Below, one piece after another: positions 34,690 to 47,600 of a stretch of 64,000 bases of DNA. This DNA is from Perca fluviatilis (Eukaryota; Chordata; Actinopteri; Perciformes; Percidae). The stretch lies in NCBI RefSeq assembly GCF_010015445.1, contig NC_053134.1:16800629-16864628 (forward strand). The letters are read 5' to 3'. The position numbers and the translations under genes were made by a program. Below the pieces are notes generated by a model. The model did not search any database. It worked only from the letters and a program-made list of their open reading frames with translations, and was not told the origin of the DNA. Each line of letters begins with the position of its first letter. Within the stretch, counting starts at the first letter, position 1.

Positions 34690-35080
34690 CAGATTAAAGG
34701 AATAGTTTGACACTTTGGGAAATTTGCTTATTCGCTTTCTTGCGCAGAGTTTGATGAGAAGATGAATGCCACTCTTGTGTCTGTCTGTCCGAATATAAAA
34801 GTATAATCAGGAATACGTGGTTAGCTTAGCAAAAAGACTCCCAACAGGCAGAAACCGCTAGCAAGGCTCTGTCCAAAGGTAGAAAAAATCTGCCTACCAG
34901 CAACTCTAAAGCTCACTAAATAACATGTTATATATTGTTTGTTCGATCTGAACAAATTAAAATTTTAAAATGACAAGGGATGGTTTTACAGGGTTTATGT
35001 GCTGGACTTTTTCTTAGGTAGGAACAGGGACTTCCTGCCAATTTCCCACAATATTGAGACTGGTCCAAAACAGAGCAGAT
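34690..35080. repeat. GGAATAGTTTGACA-family repeat
   Basis: Starts TAAAGGAATAGTTTGACACT and includes GATGAGAAGATGAATGCCAC, GGCTCTGTCCAAAGGTA and TTTATGTGCTGGAC. Lies in the cald1-troponin T intergenic region. Confidence 0.75.
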
Positions 35081-36096
35081 ATCCTGACTTTTAGTCTAGA
35101 GTATGGATCAAGCTCCAAAAACGATGGTTCCTGCATTTCCCATAATGCAAGTCACTAGGTCATCAGGGTTCTTTTTTCCCGAATTTAGAAAGCTCCTCCA
35201 GAGCCATTTTACAATTGTTTTCAAAGGTTGAGTAAGACTCCTCATGACAAGTAAACTGATCTTCATGTGTAAAATTGATGGCATGGCCTTTTAGAGAGAT
35301 AAGGGTTTGAAACTGCAATCAGATCAAATTGTTTCGCTTCTGAAAGTATAAGCATTGACAACATGAATATCATATAAAATCACACTTGTTTTGATGGACA
35401 TTTCTCGCAGCGTACCATTTCAAAGCCTTCTAAGCACCAGGAAAATTGTTTGAGTGTACATATCTGAGCCAATATGATATGCGTAGCTTCAGATGTCCCT
35501 GAAGGACTCGTGCTGGTAGTTTCAGTGCTGTTCAGACTCCAGTCGGCTGCCTGCAGCCTTGATCATTGCCAAGAGGAAATGGCTGAGGATTTAGGCCTGG
35601 AGCTGTTTAAAGCCCTGCGCCTCTGCTTTCAGTGCCCATGGTGGAATCATTTCAAATTCTACAATTGCTCCAATCTCTCAGCGTGTAGCCAAGGTTTCTT
35701 TTCTACTTTTTTTGTAGTAGGTTTTGGTTTAGTTGTTTGTACATATGACAAAAGCATTGAAAGGAGTAGAAAAGAAGAGAGATACAAACCATCTGTTGGA
35801 AATAAATCGCAAGGGCTTGTAAAAACATTAGAGTCGATAAGACAAAATATCAAGAAGACAACACAAATCAGAGCAAGAAAAACATATATAACCAGCCCTT
35901 ATTATATTGAGCCCAAGAGAATTAAGCCTGGCGTGTCTGTGTGTGTGTGTGTGTCAGTTCGACGGCTGCATTAAAACTCCTTTTATTATCTCAAAACAAG
36001 GAAATCCATTTAAAACGCATGTTATCGTCTGTGCGGTGAACCAAGATGGTGATTCATGATGTGTTGATACATTGTCTGCTTTCCTCTTTGAGGCAG

Positions 36097-36147
36097 GTAA
36101 TTGGAATCCGAGATGTCTCAAGAAGAAGAAGTTGTCGAGGAGATGTT
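36097..36147 (+). CDS. tnnt2: troponin T start exon (ATG at 36113)
   Basis: The acceptor gaggcag is followed by 16 nt of 5' UTR and ATG at 36113. It reads [11 protein letters not shown] plus two bases, donor TT|gtgagt. The MSxxEEVVEE start is typical of troponin T, which is why this ATG was chosen. Coding part is 36113-36147. The upstream UTR exon was not identified. Confidence 0.88.
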
Positions 36148-39100
36148 GTGAGTACCTTTATTGCATTTTAGTAGCGTCTTTTAAGTTAAATCAACAGACA
36201 GATCTGAGGTGATTTCGACCGATGGATCCAAAAGTTCACATCTTCACTTCTTCTCTTTTTCAGTGAGGAAGGCAAGTAAGGGTTTGAGAGCTTTCACTGT
36301 GTTTTTGAAAGCAAAATTGTCACTTTCAAGCTTCTGTTGCTAGACGTAGCTGACCTTATTATGTCTGCACAGAGGAAGAAACCCAGCAAGAGGAAGGTAA
36401 AGGCTCCTGCATGGCTTCATGTGTGTATCGTCATGCGTGTGTTTCTGGTGTGTCTGCCTGCTCCTGTCAGTGATAGTCTGTTTTCTTTTTCTTATTGGTA
36501 TAATATAACAAGAGTAAAACAATCAGAATGTACAGACATTAAGACAGGACAGTGAAGGTGTGGGAGGCTAATTTATTTTATCGAGTTAACTGTAAGATAC
36601 GTTGTGGTGGTGTACATGAAGTGAGGTTTGGTTGGGTAAGTGTGTACCCAGGGTCAGGACTACAAGGAGTTAATAAGTGGTGACCAAACAAAGTTGGTTT
36701 CTGTGGTTAGATTTTTGATGGAGGCAGACATGTTTTCCATAGAAATGTAGTGAATTAACAGTTATTTTTTGTGTGTGTGTGTGTTTGTGTGTCTCTGTGT
36801 GTGTTTTTCTCTGTTTGAACGTTAACACTTTATTTGCCAACACAGTTCTGTCTAATTATCTGAATTATCTCCATTCCATTTTTTTTTTTGTCATTAAAGT
36901 ATTTATTTTTCAGCAAATAATACAACCAACTTACAAATGAAAGCAAAACAAAACACAAAAAGGCAGTTGAAACTAAACTTAAAAGGACAACACCCCTCTG
37001 TACCACTATGTTGCTTGTAATCATACCACCTGTGATGTGTTACAACACATGCTTAATGTATCAGACCCTTAATATATGAAAAGAAATAGTCCCACACTAA
37101 ATGGAACTTCCCTTTAACATTGTTCTTCCTGGCAATCAAATATTCCTATGATGCAGTCTCTGTTATAAGTTGAGTCCAATCTGTGAGCCTCGGCGTGCAC
37201 GTGCTTTTCCAGTTCCTCAGTATTATCCTTGCTGCAGAGATGAGGCCTGCGGTTATTAGCGCATGCTGCCCTTTGTTGATTCCTCGTGGCAAAAGTGTGC
37301 CATCTCCCAGGAGACAGAACAGTGGAGATTCCGGTAACCTTTGACCCAACCAATCTCCCGGTTTCCTTAATACTTCTTTCCAGAAAGGTAATACCACAGG
37401 ACATTCCCAAAAGGAATGTAGAAATGTACCATTTCCACCCTTACATTTCCAACACCTTTTATCTTCTACTAAGCCCATTCTGAAAAGTTTCATAGGAGTA
37501 TAGTAGTATCTATGTATGATTTTTGTAATGAGTAAATTTGCTTCTAATATCCCTAGTGGCCCACCCAACCTTGGAAACTATATCATGCCATTTCTCCTTA
37601 CCTATTTCACACTCTAAATCTCTTTGCCAATTATCTCCATTCCATTTTTAGCACTGCAATGTTTGATTCATATAATTCTGTACTGACAAATATTGCATGA
37701 AAGGTTTTCTAAAGTGGCTGCCAAGTCATCATTCTGATCGAATTGTATATATGATTAAAATACATATATTGCGTTTCATTTTTTTTTCTTCTTATTATAA
37801 TGCATATCCATAAAAATAATAATAATATAATATAATCCATAAAAACCTATATTGAGCATCAGTGGTGAAAAGTGACTATTAACTTAAATTAGATGGTTTG
37901 AGTATTTCCATTTTAATGTTTATACTCTTACTTCACTACATTTGAGAGGGAAATATATCTACAGTATATTTGACAGCTTTAGTTTCTAACAATACAGTGT
38001 TAAAGGAAGATGAGAAGACATGAAAATGGTATCCATCTTCTCATCTAACTCTTGACAAGAGAATAAGTGAATTTCCCAAAATGCCAAACTATTCCTTTTT
38101 AAAGATGACAGGGTTACATTGGTTTTGTCTAGGAGTTGCTAGCAGCTCCACAAGAGATTTTCTGCACTAAACCATACAGCCATACAACCTTCTTTTATTA
38201 TTGTTAAAAAGTTATACCGTACATATTGTTTATTTATGATATTGTTTCTTTTACATTTATTCTTTATTTCCTTTTTATTATGCACTATCCACCAAGGCAA
38301 ATTCCTTTTCAATTGTTACTTTGCAGTTAATCCTTTTCTGATACTGGTTTACCTATAAACTTCTCAGATAGTTTGACTAAATAACTGTTAAAGATTTAGC
38401 AAGGTACAATTCTCCATAATATTGCACAAAAAGCAAAGATTACAGTCCAAAAAAATCAATACAAATTTCAATATGTGTAGCAGACCTTTAGTTTTGTTTT
38501 CCATTAATCATCTCCCAACCCCTCAGATTTATCGTGGGACATTTAGCTGATAATACTTCTGGACTTTAATTAAGTAGGATTTTGAATTTTACTACTGCTG
38601 TATTTGTACTTTTACTTAAGTAAAGGATCAGAGTACTACTTACACCCCTGATTAGCAGTGGTGATACAAAATAATTTATATGACAAAGGAAACCGAAAGT
38701 ATGTTTGTTCCTGTTATGTGTTTTAGATTTTTGCTTTGATTTCTGACACGTTACAAACGGTTCACAGGCTCTGGCTGTGAACCAAGATCACTTTAGCTTT
38801 GGTCAGAATGTCAGCGATCAGCATTGGTTTCAGTTCATCCCAAGAGATAATATCACAGTGCTCAGAGTTTGAACCAAATCCCAGCCTCAAGCTGTTTACC
38901 TCCGTCTCATTGATCCAATAATCTTGTTCACTCAGTCATGGAGATGCTGAAAGAAGGTTTGTATGACTTATTTTTGTCCGTAAATACTTTTTCTTTACTT
39001 TCACTTTTTTGGAACATCATTGTAGTGTACTGTGTGTGTATGGTACCATGTCTTCTTTAGTCATGTCATGCCCAACAATAACAAAATCTGCCTTCAATAA

Positions 39101-41574
39101 TTCTTGTTATATAGATATGGATGTCAAAGTTGAGGTTGAAGTGGAAAAACCTGCACCTCAAGTAGAAGGTAATTCTCCTTTAAATATTATGCGCCATTAT
39201 AATTCCATCCCTGTTTTTACAGAGCATAATGTATTTACATAGGAAAAAAAAGCTAAGATTGAATGTTTCACTTGATATTATACTAGTTGTTTGCGTAGTA
39301 ATCAGTACTGCTCATTGCATGGCTTGTGCCATCATAAATATTACATATATACATATTTTATATCAATAACACACCGACTCGGTATAAACTCCTTTGCTTT
39401 CCACCTGCACACTGCAGTAGAATTTCTTTTCACCTCATTTACTTCTGCACTATTAATTTACCTATATCAATATTAGCTTGTTTTTGTTCACTAATATGTT
39501 CAGCAGCCAAGGAGCCGCTTGCTGAGTTAGTATTTGATGAATTCATTCCAAAATGAATTTGTAAAAATTGTGAAATCTACTCAGACAAAATAATTGTTTG
39601 CATGCAAGTAAAACTGAGCACTGATTATTGTTGAGATCGTAGCTGTTTTCATGCATTTACTGACAGAATATTGACATTTTAGAGTTTTAACATGACTGAA
39701 ACATTTCAGTTAATGATGTGCAAATTAAGACATCTCACTTTTTTTTTATATCAAATCATATGTACTGTGCATGTCTTGCTTATTTTATGAGTGCAAAGAA
39801 AGGTTATCATGTAATAGTTTCAGCATTTCCCCGGACAATTGTAAACATTGTTTGACAATGTGACACATCTAATTATATTTTCATTATTTTACTCCACCTT
39901 AGAACCTCCTACGGCAGAAGGTAAATACCTTTTTTCTACTTTTATGTTCTATTCTAATATAATATATACAATATGTATTTTTCAATGGCTTAAGTGTTCT
40001 GTTCGATGGTCCAGCGCCAACAAATATATTGTATACAACGATGAGTCAAGCCAATTTTGTTTTAAACTAAGCCATCTCTTATCTTCTTCAGTGTATTTTG
40101 ATGAATCATTAGGTGACTCATTGTGTCTAAGCCACGTCATGAACATTTACTGATTAACTATTCTCCATTTCTTGCATTGATTACGATCACTGCCACTAAT
40201 CAACTGCCTGTTCACCTTACTTTCACAAAGAGCCTGCAGAAGAAGGTGAAGCAAAGTCTCTCTGTTTAAACTTGCATGCATGGTGTGACTAAATAACAAA
40301 ATATTGTTCTGATTTGTGCATCCCAGCATGTTTGACAGTCATTTAGCTGGGGCAAGAAGACCTTAGTTCTGAGATATATGTGGGAAATAGTAATAGTAAC
40401 TTTCAATCTTTTCAATTCCCTGTAACGGATGAATTCAAATGTGGTGTAATATTTTCCCTTACGCCTCAATATTTATTCTGATAACACACTTTTGCAAAAT
40501 ATATGCCTCCATTGTCTGAAAGTAAAGCTAAGCTTTCATGGCTTGAGCCCCTCGAGTACTTGCAACAACCCAATATGACAAGGCATACAGAAACTGTTTT
40601 GACTTTCTATTTCTCCTTCAGACAGGCAAAAAAGTTTTTCATGTCAAAACATATGAAGTACATATCTTACCTGAGTGATAGAGTATTTCCAAATAATAAA
40701 TTAAACATATCTCTGCCAGCTGATGCACTAACATGTCCCTATGTCCGGATGTCTGGAAAACAGCACTGTACAACACAGGATTCAGACAGTTCATACGTTT
40801 TTTTTATAACAAAAGGGATTATTGACTTAGTAGTATGAACAGAATTTAGCAAGATTTCTTGTTCTAGTACTTTTGTTTGTTGAGTGTGTGTGTTGAGTGC
40901 GTGAACACTGTCATTTTAATCTACTGAAGATCAAACTGTTTGACATATCAGTAGTGAATTTTAAACTGGAAAAACTAAACATATAAAACAAATATAACTT
41001 ATTATTATAACTTAAAAATATAAACGAGTTTGATTGTAACGGATTATCCTTTCTTTATTATAATAGATGACTCCAAACCCAAACCAAAGTAAGTATTTTG
41101 TCAAGTAATTTTTAATCTGTATACATCAACCAACTAGTGGTTAACTTGTCATTTGAAGTTCTTATTCTAAACCATATATGTTATTTTAGGGCATTTGTTC
41201 CGGTTATAGCTGTGCCGAAGATACCCGATGGGGACAAAGTCGACTTTGATGTAAGTGATTAATTCGAAATATAAGCACAATTACTTGTAATAATTTGTCT
41301 GTGGAGGTGTTTGCGTTTTGTCATTGTATTGTGCTGACTGAAAATGCAGCCACTGAAGGTCCTCATAAGTATGTTAATACAAACTATGTGTCTTTAACTG
41401 CAGGACATCCACAGGAAGCGTCAGGAGAAGGATCTGACCGAGCTGACGTCTCTGATCGAGGCCCACTTCATTCAGAGGAAGAAGGACGAGGAGGAGCTCA
41501 TTGCTCTCGTTAACAGGATCGTAAGTTTTTCAGGAAAGCGTGCCAGATCAGGAGTGTTGCACTACCCAGCAAAC

Positions 41575-41618
<44 letters not shown>

Positions 41619-44600
41619 TGTGCGTGTGCGTGTGCGCAGGAGAAGCGTCGCACTGAGAGGGCTGAACAGCAGAGGATCCGTTCTGAGCAGGAGAAGGAGA
41701 GGCAGGCTCGTGTTGTTGTGAGTCAGTCTGCTCATCACATCTGTTTCAGGACATGACCCCACATATAATAATTAAAGAATTTCCTGTAACAAATAACTGA
41801 CTGACTCTCTAGTTTCACCTTGCTTCCTTAATACAATTAAGATGTCAGGCCTGCTGTGGAATCTTCCCTGATGAATATACATTCTTAAACAACAGAGAGC
41901 CAATACTCTTTCCTTGTTCTTTTCTCTAGCTTTGCCATTTCTGCTTTGACATACAGTACTGTGCAAAAGTCTTAGGCAGGTGTGTAAAAAATGCTGTAAA
42001 CTAAGAATGCTTTCAAAAATTTAAATAATGATTGATTATTTTTATCAATGTACAAAATTCAAAGTGAGCGACCAAAAAAACATCTAATCACATCAATATT
42101 TGGTGTTACTAACCTTTGCCTTCAATACAGCATCAATTCTTATAGGTACACTTGCAAAAAGTCAGGGAACATTGAGGGTCGTAGACGCAGTGGTCGGCCA
42201 AGGAAACTTAGTGCAGCAGATGAAAAACCCCATCAGGCTTATTTCCCTTCGAAATCAGAAGATGTCCAGCAGTGCTATCAGCTCAGAACTGGCAGAAACC
42301 AGTGGGACCCAGGTACAGCCATCTATTGTCCGGAGAAGTCTGGCCAGAAGTGGTCTTCATGGAAGAGTTGCAGCCAAAAAGCCATACCTCCGACATTGAA
42401 ACAAGTGTCTGGGATAGCGTGAAGAGACAGAAGGATTTGAGGAAGCCTACGTCCACAGACGATCTGTGGTTAGTTCTCCAAGATGTTTGGAACAACCTAC
42501 CTGCTGAGTTCCTTCAAAAACTGTGTGCAAGTGTACCTAGAAGAATTGATGCTGTCTTGAAGGTAAAGAGTGGTCACACCAAATATTGATTTGATTTAGA
42601 TTTCTCTTCTGTTCATTCTCTGCATTTTGTTAATTGTTGAAAATAAACTATTAACACTTCCATTTTTGAAAGCATTCTTAGTTTACAGCATTTTTTCATA
42701 CCTGCCTAAAACTTTTGCACAGTACTGTATATAAATACTGGCCCCTGGTGCTTTACAGTATGAGTGTACTTGGTGCAGTTTACTGATGTCATATTACACA
42801 ATTGCCAGCTCAGATGACATAGATTTTGATCAGCTTGAAGTCTTAGCCTTTGGGGGACTAATTTCTTCATGTCGTCTGTGGCAAATAATTCAGCATACTT
42901 TTCATTAAAGCTGCTATAATCAACATTTTTATAATAACAATGGGTCAAATGATGTAATTTGAGTGGAGTCGCTCATAGTTATGTACCTACAGGGAATTAA
43001 AAACCAACTCTGCATCTCCCATCAGCTCTACTGATCTTAATAGCACATTTTAGCTCATTGTTTTGTTTACCTTCAACTTTAGCGTCACCATTTTGTTTCA
43101 TCGTCACGCGTGTCTGTGTTTCTTTCTCCTGTAACCATCATGTGCAATCGGTACAGGAAGAAAAGGAGAGGAAGGAGCTGGAGGAGGCACGTAAGAAGCA
43201 GGATGATGATGCCAAGAAGAAGAAGGCTCTGACAAACATCACTCAGCAGTATGGTGGTGTCCAACAGAGGGTCAGTCATCACACATTGATACACAGGAAA
43301 ACTGTTTCTCAGAGTCAATGACATGCAAACAACCCTCGCTGAGATAAATGACCGAAGACAAAGACTGTTATAATAGGACAAACTTTGTGGCCTCTTTGAT
43401 ATTTTCATTCTTGTATTCATTCAACACTTCCACTTGGATTATCCAGCAAGAAGGAAAGAAGGGAGCCAAGAAGCAGACGGAGAGAGAGAAGAAAAAGAAG
43501 ATCCTGGCTGACAGAAGGAAGCCTCTCAACATCGACCATCTCACTGAGGACAAAGTGAAGTAAGGATACTATGTTTTTACTAGCAGTCACTGTTCACTGT
43601 AGACAGGCTAATATCCACATCTACGGCCTGATGCAGGAGATTTGTTTGTTGATAAACTGCCATCTTAACCATTCTCTATATAATTTTTATAGTTTTACAG
43701 TTTTTTATGGCCTTTTTAGTTTTCTGTTTCTGAAATACTCTGGTTTTTGCTCTAAAGGGAGAAGTCCAATGAGTTGTGGCAGTGGCTGATGACGCTGGAG
43801 GCTGAGAAGTTTGACCTCACCGAGAAACTGAAGAGACAGAAATATGAGGTAAGTACTTTGCCTCAATGTACTTACATTATTACCTCAATGAAATCAATCT
43901 GGTTAAAAAAAAGAAAACAGTAACAACATTTATAAAGGATTACTTTGACATTCTGCAAACTAAGCTTATTTGCTTTTTTGAGTTGGGTGCAAAGCAGTAA
44001 AAACTGGAAACAGGGAAACGGCTAGCTTGGCTCTGTCCAACAAAATATAACATGTTAACTACTAGGGAGCTTTTAAAGGTGCTGGTTGGTAGATTTTGTT
44101 ACTTTTGTTTATAGCTAGTAGAGATGTTTATAGCTAGTAGAGATGTTCGGAACCGATACTGGTAACTTGGCCGATACGCAAGTTCAGGTATTTGAATCGG
44201 TATCGGGATGCAAAAAATGGTATCGGACCATCTCTAATAGCTAGGCTAGCTGTCTCCCCTTTCCTGTAAGCTAAACTAATGGGCTGCTGGCACCAGCTAC
44301 ATATTTAACACGCTGACATGAGAGGGGTATAACTCTTCTTTTCAAATTCTAGGCTGTAATGTGTTTTATTCAAAGAAAATCCTATGATGTGGCTCTAAAG
44401 CCACAGACTACCTACAATATATTTACTACTTAACCTGATTTTATATACTATGTTAATTTAGCACATGGGATAAAATGATAATGACAAACACTGCAAATTG
44501 ATGGTACATAGCCTAGAGCCCTGAAAAAGGCACAGAATATGAAAGCTGAACAGGTATGTATTATGCAAGGCTGTCCTGAGGGCGCCTGTCTAAAATGAAT

Positions 44601-47600
44601 GTGGCTTGACTTCCAGATCAATGTACTCCAGTCCCGAATCAATGAGCAGCAAAAGTTGTGAGTAACTGTTAATGAGGAGTGTGAACCTCTTGCTTGTTGT
44701 GTATTTTTGCTGTCAGTGTGTTGAAGGGCCTAAAACCGATCCTCGGACATTGCAGCAGGAACAAAGCTGGGCGACTACAACGCAGAAGGTGAAACTAGTA
44801 GTGTGTGTTGATGGTGTAGCCTGCAAGAAACTGCCATGTGGTTGTTTAATCTAGCAAGAGAAGTCCCAAAAGTCAAGAATTCTATTACTACAGCTAGTCA
44901 GTTTTACTTAAATGATGGGAAGAGTAGAGGCGAGTCTCCATCTGCAGAAGATATTCTTTCCCTGCTGAGCTCTTCTTTAGGGCAACATGGTCCACTATTT
45001 GGCTCAGCTGGTGACCGCCTCTCTCTGCTTGTTGCTCCTGTGCTTAGCAAGTCCTCCATGTTTGTCCCCCCACAGACCAATCAGCTCCTGGCTTGCATTC
45101 AGAACCAGGAAAGGTCAGTAGTAGCCACTTTAAAGCATACTCTCACGTTATATCGGCACTGAGAGTATATTTTAGTTTTCCTAAAAGCTACTGGTGTGGT
45201 ATTGGGGTGGCTTTTTTCAACATACTATACTATGGCTTATTATGACTTTTTTCAACATACTATACTATGGCTTATTATGACTTTTTTCAACATACTATAC
45301 TATGACTTATTACTTTTTTCAACATACTATGGCTTTTTTCGACCTACACTATGGCTTTTTTATCACTTTTTTCGACATACTATACTATGGCTTTTTTCGA
45401 CATACTATTTCTTTTATCACTTTATTCGACATACGATACTATGGCTTTTTTATCACTTCATTCGACATACTATACTATGGCTTTTTTGACATACTATACT
45501 ATGGCTTTATTACCACTATATTTGACATACTATACTATGGCTTTTTGATCACTTTATTCAACATACTATACTATGGCTTTTTTGTCACTTTTTTGACATA
45601 CTATACTATGGCTTTTTTCGACATACTATACTATGGCTTTTTTTAATCACTTTTTAGACATACGATACTATGGCTTTTTTCGACATACTATACTATGGCT
45701 TTTTTATCACTTTATTCGACATACTATACTATGGCTTTTTTATCACTTTATTCGACATACTATACTATGGCTTTTTTATCACTTTTTGACCTACTATACT
45801 ATGGCTTTTTTTATCACTTTTTGACACACTATACTATGGCTTTTTTCGACATACTATACTATGGCTTTTTTGTCATTTTATTCAACATACTATACTATGG
45901 CTTTTTTTATCACTTTTTTGACATACTATACTATGGCTTTTTCATCACTTTTCGACATACTATACTATGGCTTTTTTATCACTTTATTCGACATACTATA
46001 CTATGGCTTTTTTTATCACTTTTTTGACATACTATACTATGGCTTTTTTCGACATACTATACTATGGCTTTTTTGACATACTATACTATGGCTCTTTGAT
46101 CACTTTATTCGACATACTATACTATGGCTTTTTGACATACTATACTATGGCTTTTTTATCATTTTATTCGACATACTAATACTATGGCTTTTTTGTCACT
46201 TTTTTGACATACTATACTATGGCTTTTTTCGACATACTATACTATGGCTTTTTTATCACTTTTTTCGACATACTATACTATGGCTTTTTTATCACTTTAT
46301 TCGACATACTATACTATGGCTTTTTTATCACTTTTTCGACATACTATACTATGGCTTTTTGATCACTTTATTCGACATACTATACTATGGCTTTTTGATC
46401 ACTTTATTCGACATACTATACTATGGCTTTTTCATCACTTCATTCGACATACTATACTATGGCTTTTTTATCACTTTTTTCGACATACTATACTATGTCT
46501 TTTTGATCACTTTATTCGACATACTATACTATGGCTTTTTCATCACTTCATTCAACATACTATACTATGGCTTTTTTTATCACTTTTTTCGATATACTAT
46601 ACTATGGCTTTATTGCCACCATATTTGACATACTATACTATGGCTTTTTATCACTTCATTCGACATACTATACTATGGCTTTTTTATCACTTTTTCGACA
46701 TACTATACTATGGCTTTTTTATCACTTTTATTCAACATACTATACTATGGCTTTTTTGTCATTTTATTCAACATACTATACTATGGCTTTTTATCACTTT
46801 TTTGACATACTATACTATGGCTTTTTTATCACTTTATTCGACATACTATACTATGGCTTTTTTATCACCTTTTGACATACTATACTATGGCTTTTTTATC
46901 ACTTTATTCGACATACTATACTATGGCTTTTTTCGACATACTATACTGTGGCTTTTTGATCACTTTATTCGACATACTATACTATGGCTTTTTTATCACT
47001 TCATTCGACATACTATACTATGGCTTTTTTATCACTTTTTGACATACTATACTATGGCTTTTTTATCACTTTTTTGACCTACTATACTATGGCTTTTTTT
47101 TTTTTTTTTACTATTTGCTATTCACTAATATGGCTTTTTCACTTTTTACCTATATGCTTTTTTCCTTTTGACATACTATACTATGGCTTTTTGCCTTTTA
47201 TTCGACATACTATACTATGGCTTTTTATCACTTTTTGATAGCATACTATGACTTTTTTTTTTTTCGATACTATACTATGGCTTTTTTATCACTTTCTAAT
47301 ACTATGCTTTTTCACTTTTTTCGACATACTATACTATGGCTTTTTTTATCACTTTTTTCGACATACTATACTATGGCTTTATTATCACTATATTTGACAT
47401 ACTATACTATGGCTTTTTTCGACATACTATATTATGACTTAATTTCGACATACTATACTATGGCTTTTTTATCACTTTATTCGACATACTATACTATGGC
47501 TTTTTTATCACTTTTTCGACATACTATACTATGGCTTTTTTAGACATACTATACTATGGCTTTTTTATCATTTTGACATACTATACTATGGCTTTTTTCA

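Larger units (their letters stand above)
30771..36096. other. cald1-troponin T intergenic region
   Basis: It holds LINE fragments, repeats, and presumably the troponin T promoter and its 5' UTR exon. Neither a TATA box nor a clear MEF2 or CArG site could be assigned with confidence. Confidence 0.5.

Noticed and set aside
35400..36096. MEF2, CArG or E-box control elements for troponin T
   Set aside because: Only loose matches were seen, none clear enough to report.
39480..39545. Extra troponin T exon after CAGCAGCCAAGGAGCC
   Set aside because: There is a possible acceptor but no donor that keeps the frame.
42048..42589. Host gene in the intron
   Set aside because: The frames are pieces of Tc1 transposase inside inverted repeats.
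46244..47077. A 277-codon open frame rich in Tyr-Tyr-Thr-Met-Ala-Phe
   Set aside because: It follows from a 36-bp tandem unit with no stop in one frame. Composition, position in an intron and repetition argue against a protein.
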